Shown: positions 5,452-10,702 of the stretch, in pieces | Numbering within the stretch: the first letter of the stretch is position 1 | How the letters are laid out: every line of letters begins with the position of its first letter | Origin: Deltaproteobacteria bacterium | GTDB taxonomy: Bacteria; Desulfobacterota; Binatia; UBA9968 | DNA: 10,702 nt | Direction: 5' to 3' | Assembly (NCBI GenBank): GCA_016184235.1 | Contig: JACPDC010000126.1 | Span: forward strand, 1 to 10,702 | Notes under the pieces: generated by a model | What the model was told of the DNA's origin: nothing | The model's input: the letters and a program-made list of their open reading frames with translations, nothing else | Databases searched by the model: none | Made by a program: the position numbers and the translations under genes

Positions 5452-6751
5452 CGATTCGTCCTGTCAGCCAGCCGCTCGCCAAACCGTCCATGACAACATC
5501 GACTTCGCGGTTGATATCGGCGTCTCCGGCGTGAAGCAAAACCGGCAGGTAGTTCCTGCTGTAGCCCCTGCGCGCCCCGCTCGCCCGATGCACCGCCCGC
5601 TCCACCAGGACGGCTGCCCGCCGCCCGATGAAACCGCGGTAAAACTCCCTTTTCTTCTTCGCGCCCAGCTCCCGCATCCTCCCGCCCCGTTCCTTTTTGA
5701 TCGCCGGAGGCACCTGGCCTTCGAGGCCGGCGGCCACTGTGCCGCTCCGAATCGAGTGGGGAAACACGTGAAAATAAGTCAGCGGCAGGGAATCGAAAAA
5801 TTCCAGAGACCGGCAGAAATCTCCGTCGCTTTCGCCCGGGAAGCCGACGATGATGTCGCTTCCCAGCGCCGCGTCCGGAAGCATTTCCCGCGCCGCGGTA
5901 ACGACCTCCCGATAGTAAGCCGTGTCATAGTTGCGCCGCATCTGCTTGAGGATCCGGTCCTCTCCCGCCTGCGCGCACACGTGAAGATGGGGACAGAGCA
6001 TGTCCGACCGGGCCATCAGCCGAAGGAGCCGCTCCGGCACCTCGCGCGGGTCCAGAGAGCTCAAACGCACCCGCGGGATGAACCGGCACTCAATGATTCT
6101 TTCCAGCAGCGAGGTCAAATCGATTCTTGGCCGGAGATCCTGGCCGTAGCCTCCCAGATGAATGCCGGTCAGCACTATCTCCATAAAGCCCCTCTCGGCC
6201 AAAGAGCGGATTTGCGCCAGCACCTGTTCCGGCGGGACGCTGCGGCTCAGTCCCCGCGCGGTCGGGATGATGCAGTAGGTGCAGGAATAATTACACCCCT
6301 CCTGAATCTTGACAAAGGCACGGGTATGATCCGGGAGCTCCCTCGCGCCCAGCACTGGAACGCCCCGCTCTTTTTTGACATCAACGACGGATACCTTCAC
6401 GCCGTCCGGCCGGTTCCCGTCCGCTTCGCCAACGAAACGCACCAAATCATCCAGCCGGTTAAGCCCGACGACGTAATCCACTCCGGGCACTTGGGCGGCC
6501 TGCTCGGGGCTCACCTGCGCATAACAGCCCGTAAGCAGCACTCTCGACTCGGGGCTCAGCCGCTTGGCGCGCCTCACGAGCTGGCGCGCCTCCCAGTCGG
6601 CGCGGTCCGTTACCGTACAGCTGTTGATGATATAGCAGTCGGCCTGTTCATCGAAAGGAACAAAGAAGTGCCCGTCCTCAAGGCGCGCCCGAATGACCGC
6701 CGAGTCATACTGATTGATCTTGCAGCCGAGCGTGGTTATGGCGATTCTCAT
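5384..6751 (-). CDS. mtaB: tRNA threonylcarbamoyladenosine (t6A37) methylthiotransferase MtaB
   Basis: MtaB is a radical-SAM enzyme with two 4Fe-4S clusters that adds a methylthio group to t6A37, giving ms2t6A in ANN-decoding tRNAs. The N-terminal UPF0004 cluster ligands are C10 (TLGCKINQYDS), C45 (NSCTVTDRAD) and C76 (LLTGCYAQ). The radical-SAM CxxxCxxC is C153, C157 and C160 (EGCNYSCTYC), followed by IPTARG. GSDIIVGFPGE follows, with a TRAM RNA-binding domain over about residues 375-435. I chose ATG 6751 because GAAGG lies about 7 nt upstream and MRIAITTLGC is the family start. A longer reading from 6787 would add only residues encoded by the repeat array. The tail after the TRAM domain (DDRTSGQQGSCQQSAQ and on) is also repeat-encoded. 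MtaB rather than MiaB or RimO is favoured by the TLGCKxNQ start. Confidence 0.92.
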   Translation of the reverse strand: MRIAITTLGCKINQYDSAVIRARLEDGHFFVPFDEQADCYIINSCTVTDRADWEARQLVRRAKRLSPESRVLLTGCYAQVSPEQAAQVPGVDYVVGLNRLDDLVRFVGEADGNRPDGVKVSVVDVKKERGVPVLGARELPDHTRAFVKIQEGCNYSCTYCIIPTARGLSRSVPPEQVLAQIRSLAERGFMEIVLTGIHLGGYGQDLRPRIDLTSLLERIIECRFIPRVRLSSLDPREVPERLLRLMARSDMLCPHLHVCAQAGEDRILKQMRRNYDTAYYREVVTAAREMLPDAALGSDIIVGFPGESDGDFCRSLEFFDSLPLTYFHVFPHSIRSGTVAAGLEGQVPPAIKKERGGRMRELGAKKKREFYRGFIGRRAAVLVERAVHRASGARRGYSRNYLPVLLHAGDADINREVDVVMDGLASGWLTGRIVDDRTSGQQGSCQQSAQGLAES

Positions 6752-6763
6752 ACTATGCCTTCG

Positions 6764-6841
6764 GCAAAGGCAAAAGTAAAAAGTCAAAAGTAAAAATCAT
6801 AAATTGTGCCCTTTGAATTTTGCCTTTTTACTTTTTACTTG
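6764..6841. repeat. AT-rich two-armed heptad palindrome between mnmA and mtaB
   Basis: Left-arm units are aaaagta, aaaagtc and aaaagta again (6772-6792). Right-arm units are tgccttt, ttacttt and ttacttg (6821-6841), the reverse complement of the left arm. The period of 7 holds across 70 nt. The array overlaps the mnmA stop (6835-6837) and ends just before the mtaB Shine-Dalgarno sequence. Both arms are far richer in A/T than the surrounding genes. A fold in the transcript could act as a terminator-like or stabilising hairpin. Confidence 0.8.
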
Positions 6842-7899
6842 AGGGCTTTCTCTATCCACCCCCCGCCCAACACCTGCTCTCCCCTGTAGAAGACCGCTGC
6901 CTGGCCCGGGCTGACCGGGGGAAAAACGCTCTCAAAGCGCGCCTCGCAAGTCCCGTCTGCTCCGGCCCGCACCAGGCACGGAACCGGCCGGGAGCGGTAG
7001 CGGAGCTGGACCTCGGCGGGAAATTCTTCTCTTTCCTGCGGCTCAACCCACTGGACCGAGCCGGCTGTTAACCCGCTGCAACCGAGATCCTCTTTCCCTC
7101 CCACGATCACGCGCCTGGCGGCCTCGTCTATCTCGAGGACGTAAAGCGGGTGGGAGGCCGACAGCCCCAGCCCTTTCCGCTGCCCGACGGTCAACCGGTG
7201 GATCCCCTGATGGAGTCCCAACACCTTTCCGTTCCGATCGACGATTTCGCCTCCGTCCAGCTCCTCCTCTTCGGCGAAAGACTCCACCAGCGCCTTGTAG
7301 TCGCCGAAGCAGATGTCCTGGCTCTCGGGACGATCGGCAACCGGCAACCCTAGACTCCTCGCCTTCCGGCGCACCTCCGCCTTGACCAGATCGCCCAAAG
7401 GGAAAAGGGTATGGGCAAGCTGCTCCTGCGAAAGGGAGAAGAGAAAATACGATTGATCCTTTTGCCGGTCGGCGCCGCGGAACAGCGACACCCGGCCGCC
7501 GGCGCGGTCGCGGGTCAAGCGGGCATAATGACCAGTGGCGACGTACTCCGCCCCCTCTGCCTTCGCCCACTCCAAGAGCGCGCCGAGCTTGAAATCGCGA
7601 TTGCAGGCGACGCAGGGGTTGGGCGTGCGGCCGTGGAGATAGCTGTGCGCGAACGGCCTGACCACCGCGCTGAGGAACTCCGAGCGCAAATCGAGCAGCG
7701 TATGCGGGATCCCGAGAAGTCCGGCCACCGTCTTCGCCCCGAGATGATCGGAGCAGTTTTGCGGCTGCTCGCGCTGGCATTCCCACAACCGCAGCGAAAC
7801 TCCCGCCACCTCATAACCTTCCTCCACCAGAATTCCGGCGGTGACGGAGCTATCCACCCCGCCGCTCATCGCCACCACCACCTTTTTCTTCTTAGCCAT
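6835..7899 (-). CDS. mnmA: tRNA-specific 2-thiouridylase MnmA
   Basis: MnmA activates U34 of Lys, Glu and Gln tRNAs with ATP and inserts sulfur from a persulfide to make s2U34. The N-terminal PP-loop ATP site is SGGVDSS (12-18). The catalytic Cys pair is C96 (GRTPNPCVACN) and C197 (ESQDICFGD). The family motifs ATGHYARL, DQSYFLFSLSQEQL, FPLGDLVKAEVR and TVGQRKGLG are all present, followed by the C-terminal beta-barrel ending GGGWIEKALK. The 354-residue length is standard. The start ATG (7899) lies at the edge of a heptad array with no clear Shine-Dalgarno sequence; the MAKKKKVVVAMSGG start is nevertheless typical. It lies between cysE and mtaB. The cysteine desulfurase (IscS/NifS) that usually feeds MnmA is not in the window. 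Confidence 0.95.
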   Translation of the reverse strand: MAKKKKVVVAMSGGVDSSVTAGILVEEGYEVAGVSLRLWECQREQPQNCSDHLGAKTVAGLLGIPHTLLDLRSEFLSAVVRPFAHSYLHGRTPNPCVACNRDFKLGALLEWAKAEGAEYVATGHYARLTRDRAGGRVSLFRGADRQKDQSYFLFSLSQEQLAHTLFPLGDLVKAEVRRKARSLGLPVADRPESQDICFGDYKALVESFAEEEELDGGEIVDRNGKVLGLHQGIHRLTVGQRKGLGLSASHPLYVLEIDEAARRVIVGGKEDLGCSGLTAGSVQWVEPQEREEFPAEVQLRYRSRPVPCLVRAGADGTCEARFESVFPPVSPGQAAVFYRGEQVLGGGWIEKALK

Positions 7900-7980
7900 C
7901 AGCTTTTCGCTGTCAGCTTTCAGATTTCAGCTTTTGCTGAATGCTGATCGCTGACCGCTTCTTTGCTATCTATTCGCTTC
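7897..7980. repeat. Two-armed heptad palindrome at the cysE-mnmA junction
   Basis: Twelve 7-nt units fit here. Left-arm units include catcagc, tgtcagc, tttcaga and tttcagc (7897-7931). Right-arm units gaatgct, gatcgct and gaccgct (7939-7959) are complementary to the left. Both arms use the unit NNTCAGC or its complement, as at 5368-5451. The array contains the mnmA start codon at one end and the cysE TAG (7970-7972) at the other. Confidence 0.82.
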
Positions 7981-8665
7981 TCGACTTTTTCAGCTCCTCT
8001 TCCAATCCTCCCTGCCGCGCGCTCAGCTCGTTGACTCTCTTCTCGAGCCGCTCGACTTGCTCGAGCGCGCTCGTGAGCGCGCGCTGCACCGGGTCGGGCA
8101 GGTCGGCCGAGTTGAGATCGATGATCGCCTTGCCTGCCGGCGTGTGCCTCGTCTCGGTCTTCACGACCTTGCCCGGGATACCGACCACGGTGGAGTGCGG
8201 CGGCACCGAGGCCACCAGCACGGAGCCCGCGCCCACCCGGCTGTGGCGGCCGACGGTCACCGGCCCGAGGACCGCCGCGCCGCTGAATATGGTGACCGAG
8301 TCCTCGATCGTGGGGTGGCGCTTGATGCGCTGCGTCGACGTGCCGCCCAGCGTGACCCCCTGGTAGATCGTCACATCATCGGCGATCTCGCTCGTCTCGC
8401 CGATCACCACACCCATGCCGTGATCGATAAAAAACCGGCGGCCGATTTTCGCTCCGGGATGGATCTCGATGCCGGTGAGGAAGCGGCCGACGTGGCTGAC
8501 AAAACGGCCCAGCCCCTTGAGCCCTTTGATCCAGAGAAGATGGGCCACGCGGTAAAAGAAAAGCGCGTGGAAGCCGGGATAGGTAAAGAGGATCTCCCAG
8601 ATATTGCGCGCCGCCGGATCGCGGTCGAAAACCACCTGGATATCTTCTTTAAGCGTGTCCCACAT
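7970..8665 (-). CDS. cysE: Serine O-acetyltransferase
   Basis: CysE acetylates L-serine with acetyl-CoA, the committed step of cysteine synthesis, in the cytoplasm. It is the short type with a reduced N-terminal helical region, like Gram-positive and deltaproteobacterial enzymes. The left-handed beta-helix hexapeptide region is clear: GIEIHPGAKIGRRFFIDHG (65-83), IGETSEIADDVTIYQGVTLGG, KRHPTI (115-120) and PPHSTVVGIPGKVV. The catalytic His pair is probably H82 and H117. A coiled-coil-like tail (LEQVERLEKRVNELS and on) ends the 231-residue protein. I prefer ATG 8665 (MWDTLKEDI, the normal family start) to 8713, because the extra 16 residues are heptad-repeat sequence. No good Shine-Dalgarno sequence precedes either start. 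Feedback by cysteine is usual for the family, but nothing here shows it. Confidence 0.93.
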   Translation of the reverse strand: MWDTLKEDIQVVFDRDPAARNIWEILFTYPGFHALFFYRVAHLLWIKGLKGLGRFVSHVGRFLTGIEIHPGAKIGRRFFIDHGMGVVIGETSEIADDVTIYQGVTLGGTSTQRIKRHPTIEDSVTIFSGAAVLGPVTVGRHSRVGAGSVLVASVPPHSTVVGIPGKVVKTETRHTPAGKAIIDLNSADLPDPVQRALTSALEQVERLEKRVNELSARQGGLEEELKKSRSE

Positions 8666-8667
8666 CT

Positions 8668-8737
8668 TGAGACGGTGAGTCGTTAGGCGTGAAAGGTTAG
8701 GCGATCCCCTCACCCCTTACGCCTCACGCCTTGCGTG
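8668..8737. repeat. Two-armed heptad palindrome at the cimA-cysE junction
   Basis: Ten 7-nt units fit here. The left arm contains gttaggc twice (8682-8688 and 8696-8702) with gtgaaag between. The right arm reads tcacccc, ttacgcc and tcacgcc (8710-8730), its reverse complement. The unit differs from the TCAGC arrays, but period and layout are the same. The cimA TAA (8717-8719) lies inside the right arm, and the cysE start follows the left arm by 2 nt. Confidence 0.8.
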
Positions 8738-10186
8738 TTTTGAGTCTTTGTATAGTTTATAGTCGATGCTATCCACCAGCGCCTGCCAGCTCGCCTCGAT
8801 CACGTTCTGGGAGACGCCCACGGTGCCCCACCGGTCCTTCTTGTCGCCCGATTCTGCCTGGTCCAGCGCGTTTACCGGGCCGTTTCCCATCGCCGCCGCG
8901 TGCTCCAGGACACCGTCCACCTCGACCATGATTGTCGCTTCCGAGATAGGCGGCTCGCCTTCTTTGCGCTTCTCGTCGATCGCGCGAAAGCCGACCAGGC
9001 GGAAGTTCTTTCTCTTTCTTCCCAGGGCCTCCTGGATCAAAAGCTCGAAGGAGGCCTCCGAGGCCTCGAACTCGTATCCCTGGCTTTCCAGGTCTTTGAT
9101 GCGGCGCAGGATCTCCTGCACCGCTCGATCATCACTTTTGAGATCAACGCCGTACTCCTTCGCCTTATAAAGGATGTTGCTGCGCCCGGCCAGATCGGAA
9201 ACCAGCACCCTCTGGCGATTGCCGACGAGCTCGGGGTCGATATGCTCGTAGGTCTCCCGGTTCTTGAGAATCCCCGCCACATGCATCCCGCCCTTGTGGG
9301 CGAAAGCGCTGTCCCCCACATAGGGTTGATGCTTGTTCGGGCTGATATTGGCCAGCTCATCCAGGAAATGGGATACCTCGCGCAGCTTTTTCAGCTGTTC
9401 GGGGTCGATGCATCTCTTGCCCATCTTGAGATGCAGGTTGGCGATGACCGAGCAGAGATTGAGATTACCGCAGCGCTCGCCGATCCCGTTGATCGTCCCC
9501 TGCACCTGCCGCACCCCCATCTCGACGGCCGTCATGGTGTTGGCCACGGCCAGCTCCCCGTCGTTGTGGCAATGAATCCCCAGCGGCGTCTTGATGACGC
9601 CCTTCAGGCTTGAGATGGCGCTGCGGATGTCGCCGGGAAGGCGCCCGCCGTTGGTATCACATAGAACGATCCAATCGGCGCCGCCCTCCTCCGCCGCCTT
9701 GAGACACTCCAAGGCATACTCGGGATTCGAGCGATAGCCGTCAAAAAAATGCTCCGCGTCGAAGATCACCTCGTCCACGCGCTCTTTTATGAAGGCGACG
9801 GAATCCGCGATGAGCTCCAGGTTCGCCTTTTTGCTGATCCGCAGGTCGTCGCGCACATGGAGATCCCATGCTTTTCCTACCAGAGTCACGACGGGCGTGT
9901 CCGCGTCGAGGAGCGTCTTCAGACTGAGATCCTGAGAAGACTTGGAAGAGGCCTTCCGGGTCATCCCGAAGGCGGCGATCCTGGTCTGCTTGAGTCTCAG
10001 CTTCTTGACCGCCTTAAAGTACTCCTCATCGCGCGGGTTGGAGCCGGGGAACCCTCCCTCGACGTAATCCATCCCGAACTCCGCCAGCTTTTCCGTAATG
10101 CGGAGCTTGTCCTCGAGGGTAAAAGAGATATCCTCGGCCTGGCAGCCGTCCCTCAGGGTGGTGTCATAGATCAAAACGTCTTTCAT
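8717..10186 (-). CDS. cimA: (R)-citramalate synthase, internally shortened regulatory domain
   Basis: CimA condenses acetyl-CoA with pyruvate to (R)-citramalate, opening a threonine-independent route to 2-oxobutyrate and isoleucine. The HMGL-like TIM barrel shows DTTLRDGCQAEDISF (8-22), GGFPGSNP, CDTNGG and metal-binding GIHCHNDGELAVANT (H205, H207). GTINGIGERCGN and NKHQPYVGDSAFAHKGGMHV follow. This is the TIGR00977 type rather than LeuA. The C-terminal LeuA-like allosteric domain begins normally, but ALDQA (to residue 444) joins directly to ESGDKKDRWGTVGVS. From memory, relatives of about 528 residues have some 39 more residues here, including LRKAL and DYKVRVL. The reading frame is intact. 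The ATG overlaps the lysC TGA by 4 nt, which implies translational coupling, and AGGG lies 6 nt upstream of it. Confidence 0.94.
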   Translation of the reverse strand: MKDVLIYDTTLRDGCQAEDISFTLEDKLRITEKLAEFGMDYVEGGFPGSNPRDEEYFKAVKKLRLKQTRIAAFGMTRKASSKSSQDLSLKTLLDADTPVVTLVGKAWDLHVRDDLRISKKANLELIADSVAFIKERVDEVIFDAEHFFDGYRSNPEYALECLKAAEEGGADWIVLCDTNGGRLPGDIRSAISSLKGVIKTPLGIHCHNDGELAVANTMTAVEMGVRQVQGTINGIGERCGNLNLCSVIANLHLKMGKRCIDPEQLKKLREVSHFLDELANISPNKHQPYVGDSAFAHKGGMHVAGILKNRETYEHIDPELVGNRQRVLVSDLAGRSNILYKAKEYGVDLKSDDRAVQEILRRIKDLESQGYEFEASEASFELLIQEALGRKRKNFRLVGFRAIDEKRKEGEPPISEATIMVEVDGVLEHAAAMGNGPVNALDQAESGDKKDRWGTVGVSQNVIEASWQALVDSIDYKLYKDSKHARREA

Positions 10187-10702
10187 AGATTTCCCTGCTT
10201 CTCGACAAACGCCTCGTGCAGCACCCGAACCGCGTGCTCCATCTCCTTCTCGTCGATGACCACCGAGATCTTGATTTCGGAGGTCGAGATCATCTGTATG
10301 TTTATCCCCTCGCGCGCGAGCACCTGGAACATCTTCGCCGCGACCCCCGCGTGGGTGCGCATCCCCACCCCGACGATCGAGACCTTGGCGATGCCCGGGT
10401 CCACCCTCACTCCCCCGGCTTGTATGACGGAAGCGGTCTTTTCCACCAGCGAGAACGCCTTCTTATAATCCGCCTTGGGAACGGTAAAAGTCAAATCTGT
10501 GGTGCCGTCCTCGCTGGCGTTCTGGATGATCATGTCGACCACGATATTCGCCCCGGAAATCGGCGAAAAGATCTGGGCCGCGAGCCCCGGGCGATCCGGA
10601 ACCTTCAAAAGGGTGATCTTCGCCTCGTCTTTATCGTAGGTCACGCCGGAAACCAGGACCTCATCCATGCTTTCATCCTCCTCCACCACCCATGTCCCCT
10701 CC
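10183..10702 (-). CDS. lysC: Aspartate kinase, C-terminal regulatory part (5' end outside window)
   Basis: Aspartokinase phosphorylates aspartate at the head of lysine, threonine and methionine synthesis. Only the last 173 residues are visible, and the frame is open to the window edge, so the GTG at 10689 is not the start. The visible part holds the linker GTWVVEEDESMDEVLVSG and YDKDEAKITL. Two ACT domains follow: PDRPGLAAQIFSPIS with NIVVDMIIQN, then VSIVGVGMRTHAGVAAKMF with ISTSEIKISVVID, the usual lysine/threonine-sensing site. The catalytic domain lies upstream. The TGA overlaps the cimA ATG in ATGA, so the two are very likely one transcriptional unit. Confidence 0.92.
   Translation of the reverse strand, partial: EGTWVVEEDESMDEVLVSGVTYDKDEAKITLLKVPDRPGLAAQIFSPISGANIVVDMIIQNASEDGTTDLTFTVPKADYKKAFSLVEKTASVIQAGGVRVDPGIAKVSIVGVGMRTHAGVAAKMFQVLAREGINIQMISTSEIKISVVIDEKEMEHAVRVLHEAFVEKQGNL

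Noticed and set aside
6752..6787. Upstream start adding 12 residues to MtaB
   Set aside because: The extension is translated heptad repeat, while ATG 6751 has a good Shine-Dalgarno sequence and the canonical N-terminus.
5414..6793. Rightward open frame of 459 codons opposite mtaB
   Set aside because: It mirrors a certain radical-SAM gene in GC-rich DNA, its translation is Arg/Pro/His-rich without recognisable motifs, and it has no ribosome binding site.
8666..8713. Upstream start adding 16 residues to CysE
   Set aside because: The extension is repeat-encoded and unlike the family; MWDTLKEDI at 8665 is the usual start.
4616..8737. CRISPR array
   Set aside because: The repeats are 7 nt, contiguous, variable in sequence and palindromic in pairs, with no spacers or cas genes.

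Overview
The window is GC-rich, densely packed bacterial chromosome. Three genes read rightward at the left end: a 5'-truncated histidine kinase, an ABC-type solute-binding protein and a DUF6282-like metal hydrolase. They converge on a long leftward block that fills the rest. Read in its own direction, the block is lysC (3' part) - cimA - cysE - mnmA - mtaB - rnc - AhpD-like gene - isocitrate lyase/PEP mutase family gene. The TIGR00977-type citramalate synthase next to aspartokinase, and the NMT1/TauA-type solute-binding protein beside a DUF6282 hydrolase, suggest an uncultured soil or subsurface lineage related to the former Deltaproteobacteria, Binatota, Rokubacteria or NC10. This placement is inference from gene content only.

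Region by region: 1-1250 holds a GAF-HisKA-HATPase sensor kinase whose N-terminus lies outside the window. A sigma70-like promoter at 1282-1311 probably drives the exported binding protein (1368-2222) and the hydrolase (2260-3147). The leftward block starts with lysC and cimA, whose stop and start overlap by 4 nt (aspartate-family and isoleucine-precursor synthesis). cysE (cysteine synthesis) follows, then two tRNA-modifying enzymes (MnmA for wobble s2U34, MtaB for ms2t6A37), then RNase III. The block ends with an AhpD/carboxymuconolactone-decarboxylase-like gene and a PEP mutase/isocitrate lyase superfamily enzyme. Spacing of 14 to 83 nt or less is compatible with one long transcript. No stretch over 300 bases lacks a gene.

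Four things stand out. (1) The AhpD-like gene has an in-frame UGA exactly at the second position of its CxxC redox motif. A GCAUC/GAUGC hairpin with GU in its loop starts 13 nt downstream, the arrangement expected of a bacterial selenocysteine gene; its C-terminus, however, is frameshifted and shortened. (2) Most gene junctions, and one loop inside the histidine kinase, carry arrays with a strict 7-nt period. The larger ones are imperfect palindromes. The unit sequence changes from array to array while the period is kept, and the arrays overlap start and stop codons and encode protein tails. (3) CimA and the binding protein lack clean internal segments of conserved domain (about 39 and about 50 residues), and the AhpD-like protein lacks about 20. 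(4) RNase III has Gly in place of a metal-binding Asp. Family comparisons are from memory; no search was run.
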